64,000 nucleotides of DNA from CAWAHD01 sp963781785 (GCA_963781785.1 CAWAHD010000005.1:3162001-3226000), one strand, 5' to 3'. Counted from the stretch's first letter, positions 8,585 through 19,175 are shown. Notes: a model not told the origin generated them from the letters alone. Translations and numbers: made by a program.

Positions 8585-10150
8585 GTCGGATCTGGAGCAG
8601 CGACCCGGTGCCCGGACGGAAACTTCCATCGACAACCCAGGCATCCCGCTCGAGCACATAGAGACTCCCATCAGGGGCGAACTTCAGATCGACCGGGCGG
8701 GTCAGTCCCGTGGCGAACGTCTCGACCCGCTCCGGGCGATCGGGGTCGAGGACCTTGATCCATCCCTTGACGAAGTCCATGAAGAAGTATTTTCCGCGGT
8801 ACTGCGGTGGGAACCGATATTCGCGGTCGGTCGGGCAGAAGTCGCCCCCGGCGACCGAGGCGACCGGGTAATGGTGAATCGGATTGCGAAACCGTTGCTC
8901 CCTGGACGGCCCCTCCGCAGCCGGCCAGCCGTAGTTGGCCCCGGCGAACCCCTCGTCGACTTCCTCCCAGCGCGCCTCCCCGACGTCGTTGATGAAGATC
9001 CGGCCGGTTCCCGGCTGAACCGCAAAGCTGAACGGGTTGCGCAGCCCCAGCGCCCAGATCGCGCGGTACTTGCCGCGGGCCGTCTCGAAGAACGGATTGT
9101 CCTCTGGGATCGAGCCATCGGGGTTGAGCCGCAGGAGCTTGCCCAGGAGCGAGTCCATCCGCTGTGCGGGCACACCGGCCGTCTGCTCGCCCAGGGCGAC
9201 GTAAAGCTTGCGGTCCTTGCCGAAATGGATCGCTCCCCCCTGGTGCCCAGCCGGTATCACGCCGCCCATCTTCGTCTGGTCGTCTCCGTCGAACAAGACG
9301 ACCTCGCTGCCGCGCACGGCGACGTCGCCTCGGGCGGTGAAGCGGCTGAGCCGGTGATGCGGGTACGGCCGGGGCGCCACGGAATTGACGTAGACGTACC
9401 CGTTTTTCTCGAAGTCCGGGTCGAGTGCCACGCCGATCAGCCCGCGCTCCCACTGGCTGTCTACCTCGAGCTTGACGAATGGTTGCGCCACGAAAGCGCC
9501 ATCCTTGACGATCCGGAGGGTGCCCGTCTGCTCGCAGACGAACACGCGGCCATCAGAGGCGACCTCCATCGCCGTAGCGCCGGTGATCCCGCTGGCGACG
9601 ATCACGGATGCGAAGCCCGGCGGCAGCGCGAGGGGCCCAGTGACCCCGCTGCCGGGCGTGCCCTGGCCGGCAGAGCGGAGCGTCTCCAGGTACGCAATCA
9701 AGTCGGCGAATTCCTGGCGCGACACGCCGGAGGCCAGCCCCGCGGGCATGATCGAAATGTCGCCGATTTTTCGCTGCTGGATGTCAGATTTGCGGACGAC
9801 TTGCCGCCGGGCATCCACGTCGACGAGCGTCAGCTCGGCGGCCGACTCTTCCTTGACGACCCCGGTCAGCACCCGCCCGTCGGCCGTGGCGACGACCGCC
9901 GGCCGGTAGCCCTCGACAATCTGGCGCGAGGGCTCGAGCACCGACTCGATCAGCAGGTCCCGGTTGAACTTGGCGCCGACGTCCGACAGGTCCGGCCCGG
10001 CTTCGCCCCCCTCGCCGCGGACCCGGTGGCACTTGAAACAGGCCAGCCGCTTGGGATCGGCGAACAGCGCGCGGCCTCGGGACGCCTCGCCGCGGGCGGA
10101 CCGGGCAAACCGTGCGTATTCCCCCGTGGTGGCGCTGGCCTGGGATGCTG
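8538..10150 (-). CDS. Haem-binding domain plus glucose/sorbosone dehydrogenase propeller, 5' end uncertain
   Basis: From the N-terminal side: a planctomycete-type c haem domain (TIGR02603-like) with CFKCH at about 10026-10040 and the GPDLSDVG and VEGYRPAVV segments. Then comes a GSDH-type (PF07995) PQQ-dependent propeller with RGLIGVALDPDF, HQGGAIHFG, LGLRNPFSF and EEVDEGFAGANYGWP. Expected role: periplasmic oxidation of a sugar or aldose with electron transfer to the haem. The frame stays open up to 10535, but everything above about 10150 is read-through of REP-like repeats. No ATG or GTG lies in the believable part, so the native start and signal peptide seem to have been lost or replaced by the repeats. 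Confidence 0.75.
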
Positions 10151-12112
10151 AGACTTTGCGATTAGCCGCGCCGGAGGGACGGTCTCGAGACGGCTGTTCT
10201 TGTTGGCGCGGTCGAACGAGTGCGCGGGCCCCCGAACTCTTTCCCCCCCTTGCAAAGGGGGGGTCAGGCGGGGTGGTGCCGGAGCTTCGGAAATCGAAAG
10301 GCAGAGAGACGGTGAAGGCATTGTCACTGATGGTGCCGCGACCGTCCCGTCTGCCCCCATCACAGGCAGGGGTTTTCCTGACACCCGCGAGGCAGACCAT
10401 ACTCCCCGCCACAACACACCGGCTGCCGATGGATTGTTTCTGGCTCCCTCTCCTTGGGGAGAGGGCTGGGGTGAGGGGCCAGCGCCACCGGGAGCCTTCG
10501 CAAGTTGAATCGCCGGATGCGCATCCTCGCTCCACCTGGTCATCCGGACCCTCACCCCAGCCCTCTCCCAGAGGGAGAGGGAGCCAGTATCTGGCGCCGC
10601 CACGGCTCTTGCGCTGGCCACCGTCTCTTGCTGCGAATCTTTCAATTCGAGCGGCGGTATTGCTGCGACCGACCGCTCACCGCAGCTCTCTCCTTTCACT
10701 CTGAGATACAAGACCGCATCCCCACCAAAGGGCGGCGTGAAAGTGATCGTTGCGCCCCCCATCACATCCGCACCGCTCAACTTCGCGCCCGTCCCCGCGT
10801 TCATCCATTCCACCGCGAACGGACCGCGCGTGTTCTGGAGATTCACGGTGAATTCACCGCCCGAAGGCGCATAGGCCAGAAACTCAGGACGAGTCGCGTC
10901 GGTGCTCGCAAGAGCATGGCCGGTCGAAGTGAGCTTCCCCTGTGGGGTCATGGCGCCGAGATTGATCCGGTCGGCATAACCGCGGATATAACCCATGGTC
11001 GCGCGCACATTGTTCCAGCGCGGATCCGGCCGTGAGCCAATACCATTCACCGGAGACGGGCAGAGGTTGCGATTCTCTCGCGGATAGTAGACAACATAGG
11101 GGTCCATGAACAATGTTTGATTCCCATTTGTAAAGTTGATCCAGAAGTAATTCCGGTTCGCCCGCGGGGAGTCGTTCCACATCCCGAAGTAGCTGTGGTC
11201 GGAATCGTTGATGTTCACTTTGCAGCGAGGATGACCGCTGCCACAACTGCTCGTGGGAGAGATTCTCGCCGCGGGAGCAATCCAGTCGGCATCGCTGTTC
11301 AAGATCGTGGCATCGTTGTTGTCTGCCGGTACGCCGTAGCCGATCTTGTGCTTCAGCGGTTTCCCGGCCTCATAGCTACGGACCAGAGCGATCAGATGCC
11401 CGTTCCACCATTTTGAGTCCGCAGGAGCCTCTTGAGACACAATCCACAGAACATTCGGCAGATCGCTCAGCGTGTCGATCACTTTCTTCACGTAGGCGTC
11501 CTGGATCGCGGTGATCGCATCAGGTGCAGTCATCGTCACGGACCTTGTTCCCCCGCCATCGTCGATTCCATTCACGTTGTTTGAACCCGTAAAGGGATAA
11601 CCGTCGCCGGAAAATCGAAAACGCAGGAGAAACTCGCCGCTGAAGAGATAGACCCCGGCGTAGATGCCAGCGGCATTCAGCCGCTCCACACGGTCACGCA
11701 GCCGGTCAAAATACGCGGGATTGAATCTCGTTAAATCAAACTTCAATTTCCTGTCTGATGCGTTGCCCGGGCCGGTCCGCTGCCAGGGCTGGGGAGCGAC
11801 GAAAAAATCGGGCGGAGAGCTCTCCGTCGAAGGCAATCCTCGAAACGCCGGCAGCTCTGTCGACCATAACAACGTGAGATTATGGTTGTGGTCGACGAGC
11901 ATCTTCACATACGCCGTGAAGTCCAGACGCTGGACCAAGCCATTCGTTCCCCAGTCCTGGAGGTTGTTCCATGTATGAGACCCCGTCAAGTAGATCGCTT
12001 TGCCCGTGCCATCGGCAAAGTAATTGGGATTTGTGGCATGGGCCACGAGCGGAGCCGTGATTGGCTTGGAACCGGAGGAGCCGGCGCCAGAGGCCGGCGC
12101 TGGGGCGCCCAT
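9950..12112 (-). CDS. Glycoside-hydrolase-like secreted protein (TIM barrel plus beta domain), 3' end overrun by repeats
   Basis: Residues about 17-360 resemble the cellulase-superfamily barrel proteins that start with a target such as ATNPNYFADGTGKAIYLTGS and contain LDFTAYVKMLVDHNHNLTLL; acidic residues suited to catalysis are present but I cannot assign them. Residues about 420-475 form a small beta domain (EFTVNLQNTRGPFAVEW, LYLRVKG) like those C-terminal to such hydrolases. Believable coding ends near 10620; from there to the stop at 9950 the frame reads REP-like repeats and then the next gene out of frame. The ATG at 12112 lacks a ribosome site. An ATG at 12153 in another frame encodes a signal-like start (MQTHLLIYGMACLAW), hinting at a frameshift near 12110. 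Confidence 0.6.
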   Translation of the reverse strand: MGAPAPASGAGSSGSKPITAPLVAHATNPNYFADGTGKAIYLTGSHTWNNLQDWGTNGLVQRLDFTAYVKMLVDHNHNLTLLWSTELPAFRGLPSTESSPPDFFVAPQPWQRTGPGNASDRKLKFDLTRFNPAYFDRLRDRVERLNAAGIYAGVYLFSGEFLLRFRFSGDGYPFTGSNNVNGIDDGGGTRSVTMTAPDAITAIQDAYVKKVIDTLSDLPNVLWIVSQEAPADSKWWNGHLIALVRSYEAGKPLKHKIGYGVPADNNDATILNSDADWIAPAARISPTSSCGSGHPRCKVNINDSDHSYFGMWNDSPRANRNYFWINFTNGNQTLFMDPYVVYYPRENRNLCPSPVNGIGSRPDPRWNNVRATMGYIRGYADRINLGAMTPQGKLTSTGHALASTDATRPEFLAYAPSGGEFTVNLQNTRGPFAVEWMNAGTGAKLSGADVMGGATITFTPPFGGDAVLYLRVKGESCGERSVAAIPPLELKDSQQETVASARAVAAPDTGSLSLWERAGVRVRMTRWSEDAHPAIQLAKAPGGAGPSPQPSPQGEGARNNPSAAGVLWRGVWSASRVSGKPLPVMGADGTVAAPSVTMPSPSLCLSISEAPAPPRLTPPLQGGERVRGPAHSFDRANKNSRLETVPPARLIAKSQHPRPAPPRGNTHGLPGPPAARRPEAARCSPIPSGWPVSSATGSAARGAKPGRTCRTSAPSSTGTC
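10239..10285. repeat. Short palindromic intergenic repeat, C-run/G-run type
   Basis: A C-rich arm, the core TTGCAAAG, then a G-rich arm and a tail GTCAGGCGGGGTGGT. This pattern matches a REP-like family seen in many bacterial genomes (established from memory, not searched). It lies between the coding parts of the haem/dehydrogenase and glycoside-hydrolase genes. Confidence 0.7.
10442..10587. repeat. Inverted pair of about 40-base REP-like palindromes
   Basis: The copy at 10442-10480 and the copy at 10545-10587 are near-perfect reverse complements, about 65 bases apart. Each also contains its own short palindrome (CCCTCTCC/GGAGAGGG) and the trailing element GGCTGGGGTGAGGG. This is the layout of a REP doublet. 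Both flanking genes read into it, which extends their frames artificially. Confidence 0.8.
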
Positions 12113-12267
12113 GCCAGGCAGGCCATCCCGTAGATCAGCAGGTGAGTTTGCATGACTTTTCCCACAACGGCCTGGGCAAGGTCGTTCTCTGCCGTGCCTG
12201 TAAATCTCGGTTACACATCGCTGTCACTCTGGCTCGCCGGGCATTATTCTATCAGTTTAGACGCCGA

Positions 12268-14754
12268 ATGGCTGATTCGTTCCGAGCCCGGGGCCCGATG
12301 ATCGAAACTTCGCAAACTCTGGAAATTCTCGCGCGGTCGTGTGCGATCGTGATGTTGATCTCCTTCGGGCCGACGGGCGCTGTGGCCACAGCCGATCTCC
12401 CGAGGGGCGCGCAGGCTTTTTTTTCCACAAATTGTCTCGTTTGCCACGACTCGGATGCGCAGAAGGGCGGCCTCGATCTCAGCACGCTTCCCTGGAAACC
12501 GGAAGACGTCCGGATATTCGATCGATGGGTCGAGATCTTCGACAAGGTTGACAAGGGGAAGATGCCGCCTCCGACCCGGAAACGCCCCGACCGGGGTGCC
12601 CGCGCAGAATTCCTGGCTGGGCTCGGCGGCGAGCTGCGCCCGCAAACCTGGCCAGACAGCAGGCGTCCGGACGCGTCGTTCTCCGGCGCCTCAATCGTGT
12701 CGAGTACGAAAACACGCTCCACGACCTGCTGGCGATCGACGTGCCGTTACAGCACATTCTTCCCGAAGACACCGCGACCAGCGGTTTCGATAACGTGGCC
12801 GCTGGCTTGCGGCTATCGATGCTTCAGATGGAGCAGTACCTGGAAGCCGCCGACGTCGCGATTTCCGCGGCGATGGCGCTTCACCCCAGGCCGGCACGCA
12901 TCCATCGGCGCCTGCGATACCATGACGAAGAGAGCGTCCGCGACGACGCCAAGAAGAAAGAGAAGAAGACTTTTCGCGTGTTGCCGGACGCCGTCGTGAT
13001 CTTCGACGACAATTCGCCCACCGTGCTCCGGCAGTGGATTGTGCCAACTTCGGGACGATACCGGATTCGCATTGCGGGTTACGCATACCAGGCCGCCGGA
13101 CGGCCGGTCTGGCTGAAGCTGTACGCCACGGACTTCAAAACGCAACAGTTGCTCGCATACTTTGACATGCCGGCCAGCACGCCGCGTGTCATGGAAGTGG
13201 TCGCGCATCTCGAACACGGGCAGTTGCTCAATCTCAGTCCGTTCGACACCAACTACGATGAAGAAGGCCGGCGCAGCGGCTTCTGGGGAATCGGTGCCGA
13301 AACGTATCCCGGCCGAGGCGTCGCCATCGAATGGGTCGAGGTCGAAGGTCCTCTCGTCGAAAGCTGGCCGCCCCCCTCCGTCAGCCGCTTATTCGACGAT
13401 CTTCCGGTGAAGCCGGTCGAGCCGGCCAAAAGAGGCGGAGCTGGCCGCCGGTCCAAGACCTACACGATCGCAGCCTCGGACCCACGATCGTCCGCAGAGA
13501 AGGTGTTGCGCGAATTTGCCTCGCGCGCGTTCCGGCGCCCGGTCGCATCGGCTGACGTCGAGCGTTTTGTCAAATTGGCCCATCGGGGCCTCGACGACGG
13601 CCTGGCCTTCGAGGACGCGTTGGGCGTGGCCTTCCGCGCTTTGATCGCGTCGCCAAGATTTCTGTTTCTCGACGAGTCACCAGGGCATCTCGACGATTGG
13701 GCCATTGCGTCCCGCTTGTCGTATTTTCTCTGGAGCACGCAGCCGGACGCTGAGCTGCGAAAGCTCGCCTCGGACGGTACCTTGCGGAAGCCCAGAATCC
13801 TGCACGATCAGGTCGAACGGATGCTGGCCTCCCCCAGAGCCCGGGCGTTCGTTGAGAACTTCGTCGGCCAGTGGCTCGATCTGCGGCAGATCGATTTCAC
13901 CCTGCCCGACAGGAAGCTCTACCCGGAATTCGACGACATCCTCAAAGCGGCCATGGTCGGCGAAACGCACGCATTCTTCACGCAGATGCTCCGCGACGAT
14001 TCGAAGCTGAGCAACGTCATTCAATCCGATTTTCTGATGCTCAACCGCGCGATGGCCGAGCATTACAAGATTGGCGGCGTGACCGGCGAAGAGTTTCGCC
14101 GCGTGCCGGTGCCGGCCGGGAGCCATCGCGGCGGCGTGCTGACCCAGGCGAGCGTCCTCAAGGTGACCGCCAACGGCACCTTCACATCCCCCGTGATCCG
14201 GGGTGCCTGGGTCATGAGACGGTTGCTCGGCGAACCGCCGGAATCCCCCACCCGCCGATATCCCGGCGTTCGAGCCCGACACGCGCGGCGCAACATCGAT
14301 TCGACAGCAACTCGCCAAGCATCGGTCGCTGGCGAGCTGCGCTTCGTGCCATTCCCGCATCGATCCCCCCGGCTTCGCTCTCGAGAACTTCGACGTCATC
14401 GGCGGCTGGCGAGACCGCTATCGTGCGGAAAAGGGGGATTCTCCCCGGGAGCGCTTCCGTGGACGAAGGATCTGGGAATATGGCCTCGGCCCGCCGGTTG
14501 ACGCCTCGGGCGAGCTGCTCGACGGACATCGCTTCAAAAACATCGACGACTTCAAGCAACTGCTCATGGAGCGTCAGGATCAGGTGGCTTTGAACCTGAC
14601 GCAGAATCTACTCACCTATGCGACGGGCGCGGGCATCCAGTTCGCTGATCGCGAGGTGGTGGCAGCGATCGCGGCGCGGCTACAGTCTCAGGGGGGAGGC
14701 CTGCGCACGCTCGTCCACGAGATCGTCCAGAGCAACACGTTCCAGACCAAGTAA
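12268..14754 (+). CDS. Planctomycete cytochrome c / DUF1587-1592-1588-1585 protein, two apparent frameshifts
   Basis: The start is 12268 or the ATG at 12298, which gives a signal-like ILARSCAIVMLISFG. Next comes a PSCyt1-type haem site CLVCH. A frameshift near 12650 leads into the DUF1587 segment (RRLNRVEYENTLHDLL), then a carbohydrate-binding-like beta region, DUF1595 (FASRAFRRPVASADVERFV), DUF1592 (RLSYFLWST, FVGQWLDLR) and DUF1588 (HRGGVLTQASVLKVTANG). A second shift, at a run of C near 14240, leads to a second haem-like CASCH and the DUF1585 tail ending at 14754. Such proteins are secreted and nearly always paired with DUF1552, as here (26 bases downstream). The function is not established; a redox role in polymer breakdown is usually proposed. 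Confidence 0.85.
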
Positions 14755-14780
14755 CCCGCTGTGTCCCTTTTCGGTGCGAC

Positions 14781-16103
14781 ATGAACGATCCAATCTCATC
14801 TTCCGCAATCGACCGTCGCAGGTTTCTCCGCGGCACGGGCGTATCGCTCGCGCTACCGATCCTCGACGCTTTCCTGCCTCGCACCAGGGGGGCGACCGCC
14901 GCGGGGTCCCGGACACACATGGTTTGCATTTGCACTTCGCTCGGCCTGCACGCGCCGCTGCTATTTCCCAGCGAGACGGGCGCAGGTTACGCTTTGACAC
15001 CCTATCTGGAAATCCTCAAGGACGTTCGAAACGACTTCACGCTCTTCTCCGGGCTGTCGCATCCCGATCAGATCGGTGCCAACGGCCATACCTCGGAGAT
15101 GAGCTGGTTGACCGCGGCAAGGTTTCCGGGCCTGGGGGGATTCAAGAACACGATCTCACTCGACCAGTTCGGGGCGGAAACGATCGGCTCACAGACGCGG
15201 TTTCCGTCGCTGGTGCTGGGGACGGGTACTCCGAGCCTTTCGTACACGCGCGGCGGCGTGATGATCCCGGCCGAGAGCCGTCCCTCCCGCGTGTTCGCCA
15301 AGCTTTTCCTCGATGGCACGCCGGCGGAGATCAAGGAGCAGGTCCAGAAGCTCCGCGAGGGACAGAGCATCATGGATACGGTGCAGGACGAGGTGCGCAG
15401 CTTCACACGCAAGGTCGGCCTTTCCGATCGTGACAAGCTCGACGAGTACTTCTCCTCGGTGCGCGAGCTCGAGCACAAGCTCGCGACGTCCGAAGCGTCG
15501 GCGCACAAGCCGAAGCCCAAGCTCCACGTCGAGCCGCCGCGCGACATCGCGAACGGAACCGATCTGATCGGCCGGATGCAGCTCTTGTTTGATTTGATCC
15601 CGCTGGCGATCGAAACCGACTCGACGCGAATCCTCACGATCCTCTTGCAAGGGGGCAACGGTGTTCCGCCGGTGAAAGGTGTCACGATGGATCACCACAA
15701 CCTCTCGCACCACGGCCGAGATCCTGCCAAGATCGCGCAGTTGCGACTGATCGAGGAGGCCGAGCTGCGCGTGCTGCGCGACCTGCTTGGCAAGCTGAAG
15801 ACCAAAGAGGCCGGGGACTCGCGGCTGCTGGACAAAACGATGGTGTTATTCGGCAGCAACCTGGGAAATGCCAACTCGCACGACACCCGCAATCTGCCGA
15901 TCCTGCTCGCCGGCGGCGGTTTCAAGCACGGCCGGCATGTCGCGTTCGACTCGAACAAGAATACGCGGCTTTGCAATCTGTTCGTCACGATGCTCGAGCG
16001 CCTCGGAGTGGAAACCGACACGTTTGGGTCCAGCGACGGCACGTTGACGGGCTTCGATGCCGGGTCGGCTGGCTCGGTTCCGAGGCGTGCGATCCAACAA
16101 TGA
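14781..16103 (+). CDS. DUF1552 family protein with Tat signal
   Basis: Intact, 440 residues. The N-terminus has a twin-arginine signal (DRRRFLRG followed by a hydrophobic stretch ending near residue 40). The rest matches DUF1552: HMVCICTSLGLHAPLLFP, LFSGLSHPDQIG, HTSEMSWLTAA, MDHHNLSHHG and the C-terminal FGSNLGNANSHDTRNLPILL. The His-rich MDHHNLSHHG and SHDTRNLP segments suggest metal binding, as in alkaline-phosphatase-like folds (inference). It follows the DUF1592 gene after 26 bases and is probably in the same operon. Folded before Tat export, it would act in the periplasm with its DUF1592 partner. Confidence 0.92.
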   Translation: MNDPISSSAIDRRRFLRGTGVSLALPILDAFLPRTRGATAAGSRTHMVCICTSLGLHAPLLFPSETGAGYALTPYLEILKDVRNDFTLFSGLSHPDQIGANGHTSEMSWLTAARFPGLGGFKNTISLDQFGAETIGSQTRFPSLVLGTGTPSLSYTRGGVMIPAESRPSRVFAKLFLDGTPAEIKEQVQKLREGQSIMDTVQDEVRSFTRKVGLSDRDKLDEYFSSVRELEHKLATSEASAHKPKPKLHVEPPRDIANGTDLIGRMQLLFDLIPLAIETDSTRILTILLQGGNGVPPVKGVTMDHHNLSHHGRDPAKIAQLRLIEEAELRVLRDLLGKLKTKEAGDSRLLDKTMVLFGSNLGNANSHDTRNLPILLAGGGFKHGRHVAFDSNKNTRLCNLFVTMLERLGVETDTFGSSDGTLTGFDAGSAGSVPRRAIQQ

Positions 16104-16237
16104 CGGCTCGTTGGGCCAGAGCGGCCAGTGCCTGCCGGGAATTGGGTTCGGCCTGTTCGCAGTGTAAACTCCGTGGTACAAAGAGAGTTCATCTTTCTGA
16201 GGTACTCACGTTCGGAGCTTCGCCACGGGGGTGCGCC

Positions 16238-17590
16238 ATGATGCGATTTCGTAACGCAGTCTCAAGGGCGTTGTGGCTGGGGATGCTTGCTCTGGCATGG
16301 TCACTCCCCGGGGGTGCTCGGGCGGCGGAGCCGGACACGGCTCGAGTTGCTCAGGGCCGCGAGCTGTTCCTCAGGGAGTGGGATCCCGGCGACCCGAGGA
16401 GCCACGGGGGCGACGGGCTCGGACCGCTCTACAACGAGACATCGTGCGTTGGGTGTCACAATCTGGGCGCGCCGGGAGGCGGCGGCGCCTCGAGCAAGAA
16501 CGTCGAGATTGTGACGTTGATGCGTGGAATAACCCCCAAGAGTACCAAGCTCGACGAATATCACCCAGGTTTTGCGGTCTCGCCCAGCGTGCTCCTGCAC
16601 CGATTCGGGACGGACGCCGAGTACAGATCCTGGCGGTTGCGCCGGGTCGCAGGAGTGGAGCTTGCCGACATGGCGGAACAGGGAGGGGCCGCAGAGCGGG
16701 AACAGATCCGGAACATGATCGGTCTTGAGCCGGACCCCCGGGGAGGCCTGTTCAACCTGGTTCGGCCGACCTCTCGCGGCAGGACGCGTGTCAAGGGCAC
16801 ATTGCTATTCAGCTCGGTCGCGACGCTGTCCCGGCGCAACCCGCCCCCGCTGTTCGGAGCTGGATTGATCGATTCAATCCCTGAGGAGGTCTTGCGTGCG
16901 GCGGCCGGGCGGCGGATTCCCGGATTTCCCGAGATCCAGGGCCGACTGGTCGTTCTCAAGGATGGGCGCATCGGCCGCTTTGGCTGGAAGTCGCAAACGC
17001 CCTCGCTCAACGAATTTGTCGAGTCGGCCTGCGCGATGGAGCTCGGCCTTGAGGTTCCCGCTCACCACCAGGCGAAGCCGCCTCTGGATTTCACGAAGAC
17101 AGAGCACGGCCTGGACTTGATTCAAGACGAGTGCGACGCGCTCACACTGTTCGTCGCGCGACTTCCCGCCCCGATCGAGCGCAGTTCTCCGGGAAAGGGA
17201 ATGAAGCCTGACATCAAGGCAGGCCGTGAGCTGTTCGCCAGTGTCGGTTGCACGGGCTGCCACATGCCCAAGCTCGGCTCGGTGGATGGGATCTTTAGCG
17301 ACCTGCTCATGCACAACATGGGCGCGGACCTCGGAGACTCTGGCAATTACTACGGGGCGATCGAGTCACCCTCGGCCGAAGCCGCGAAGTCCGCCGAGTG
17401 GAGAACGCCGCCTCTGTGGGGTTTCCGTGATTCTGGCCCTTATCTCCACGACGGCCGGGCGAACACGCTGGACGAGGCGGTTGCGCTCCACGGCGGGCAG
17501 GCTGACCGTTCGGCCAAGATGTATTTCCAGCTCAAGCTCAGGGAGCGGCTCCAGGTGCAGTCCTTTCTCAACTCGTTGGCGGCACCGTGA
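16238..17590 (+). CDS. Di-haem oxidoreductase (DHOR-type, thiol oxidoreductase-like)
   Basis: The start is ATG 16238 (a second ATG follows at once at 16241); the longer open frame above lacks a signal. Residues 1-32 form a signal peptide ending in GGARA-A. Two c-type haem sites are present: CVGCH near residue 70 and CTGCH near 338. Further typical pieces are DGLGPLYNETSC, PPLFGAGLIDSIPEE, RFGWKSQTPSL and the C-terminal TPPLWGFRDSGPYLHDGR. About 450 residues, normal for the family. Expected to be a periplasmic electron-transfer oxidoreductase. It follows DUF1552 on the same strand after 134 bases, so it probably belongs to the same secreted redox set. Confidence 0.9.
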   Translation: MMRFRNAVSRALWLGMLALAWSLPGGARAAEPDTARVAQGRELFLREWDPGDPRSHGGDGLGPLYNETSCVGCHNLGAPGGGGASSKNVEIVTLMRGITPKSTKLDEYHPGFAVSPSVLLHRFGTDAEYRSWRLRRVAGVELADMAEQGGAAEREQIRNMIGLEPDPRGGLFNLVRPTSRGRTRVKGTLLFSSVATLSRRNPPPLFGAGLIDSIPEEVLRAAAGRRIPGFPEIQGRLVVLKDGRIGRFGWKSQTPSLNEFVESACAMELGLEVPAHHQAKPPLDFTKTEHGLDLIQDECDALTLFVARLPAPIERSSPGKGMKPDIKAGRELFASVGCTGCHMPKLGSVDGIFSDLLMHNMGADLGDSGNYYGAIESPSAEAAKSAEWRTPPLWGFRDSGPYLHDGRANTLDEAVALHGGQADRSAKMYFQLKLRERLQVQSFLNSLAAP

Positions 17591-17614
17591 TCCGAGCAAG
17601 ACGCTCCCGAACTC

Positions 17615-18938
17615 TTAGCCGCCGTTCCTTCGAAGATCAACCCGCTTGATCTGCTCCACACCCCATTCCCACTGGGCTTTGCTCCGCCGCTTGAACTCGG
17701 CGGGATCACTGGGGATGTTATCCTCCAAATGCATTTTCGGCCCGTCTCCAACGCGCAGCGGGGAAAAACCGTTCGTTTTCTCCATTTCCTGGATTCCTTC
17801 GAGATCGATCCAGATCACCTTGTCGCCGAAACGCTTCTTGATCTCGAGTCTTCTCTCGTCGTTGGTAAATCCGAATGTATTTTCATAAACGTACGATTCG
17901 ATTCTCTCGGCGGGATTCGACGCTCGCAGCTCCTTCATTCGAATGGCCATCACCTCCTCGCCCAGCGCAAGCGCCAATTCGATGGGCGAAATGTTCAGCG
18001 CTCCTGTGATAAAAAGTTCTTTGGGATGAGCGCCCGTGGGGTCTTCGAGCCACATGGGCGCCGTAAGGTACATATCTGCCAGTGCGGCCCGGGCCACATC
18101 CCAGACTCGGTAACCACTGCGGACCTCGACGTCGGGATGGATCGGGGCCTTCGGGAACATCTTGGCGATCGGCGACTTTTCGTATTTCACCCCTGCGATT
18201 TCGTCTGCTGTGAGCCGATCGGTGAAAACCACCTCTTGATAGAGGGGCTGAGAATTCGCCGGTCGAGGCTTACCTTCTAGCGCACGCGGGTAGAGGACCT
18301 TTGTCGCCAGAAAAATGGCGCACATCTTGTTTGCTGAAAACGGGATATTCATTCCGGGAGGACTGAGATCGTACGGGACATCAAGGAGCGTGTCTTTGTT
18401 GTCTCGGTAAAGGGCGGGATAGATGGCTACCGGTGTCACTCTCAATGGGTTTGGGTTCGTTCTCAACAGGGAAGAAACAAACGGGAGCTCGCTTGCCTTG
18501 TTGACCCCTTTCTTCAATTGCGTTCCCGCGATCCGGGAAATGATTTGCCCGTATAGCAGGCTCGAAGCGGTGTTTCCGTCTTTATCCACGACTCGAGAAA
18601 AGAAATCCTTGTTGACTTTGACTCTGCGCATGATTCGGAAGTACTCGTCCGACAAAGCGGCCTCGTACCATTTTGCCGGATCGGGTTGACCGGGCTGGAG
18701 CTCGGTGAGTGAGTTCAGGTACGCGCCCGGGATCTTGGAGAATCCGCAGGTGTAGATGGTCACATCGGGAACCCAGCCCCGCTGATAAAGTGTGGCCAGC
18801 ATCGCGAGGCCCGCTGAAAAGCGCAGCTCGCCTCCGGAAAGAATGAGCACCTTGTGAAAGGGTTTCCGATTCGGCCCCTTGAGCAACAACGACGTTCAAA
18901 GCGAGAAGCAGGAGCGAAGCAGTTTTTCGTAGTGTCAC
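17615..18938 (-). CDS. Patatin-like secreted protein, apparent frameshift after the signal peptide
   Basis: A GTG at 18938 follows a strong AGGAGGTG and encodes a signal peptide (TLRKTASLLLLALNVVVAQG). After about 20 codons the coding continues in another frame (a 424-codon frame from 18889 to 17615), so one base is gained or lost near 18880. The mature part begins KVLILSGGELRFSAGLAML, resembling the glycine-rich patatin start. A weak nucleophile-like CGFSKIPGAY follows, and a C-terminal region with NISPIELALALGEEV. The patatin Gly-x-Ser-x-Gly is not exact (GFSKI), so enzyme activity is uncertain. It converges on the di-haem gene with 24 bases between stops. Confidence 0.6.
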
Positions 18939-19088
18939 CGAGAACACCTCCTGGTCTGATAAGTCGAGGGGGAGTCTATGCCGACGATGCACTGCCTCAG
19001 TTCGTAAGCATTAGCATTTACGGGACCTGGATTGCAAGATTGAAAGGCATCGCGAACCCGAATCGGCCCGCTTCACCCGGGTAACACT

Positions 19089-19175
19089 CGCGATGATTCG
19101 GTCGGGATTCCCGGGTTGGCCGCGCGAACCCAGGCGGCCGTCGCCGCCAACACGGCGCTCATTGACCTGTACTGG
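19089..19175 (+). pseudogene. Possible relic of a DUF1016/YhcG N-terminal domain
   Basis: In this short frame RTQAAVAANTALIDLYW resembles the helical N-terminus of DUF1016 (PDDEXK) nucleases, which normally continues with an IG-x-x-I motif. Here the similarity stops at the Trp. The surrounding 18939-19391 holds no other believable gene. Weak call; a chance match is possible. Confidence 0.25.

Noticed and set aside
8421..10151. 576-codon plus-strand frame opposite the sugar dehydrogenase
   Set aside because: The minus strand holds recognisable GSDH and haem motifs; this frame has none.
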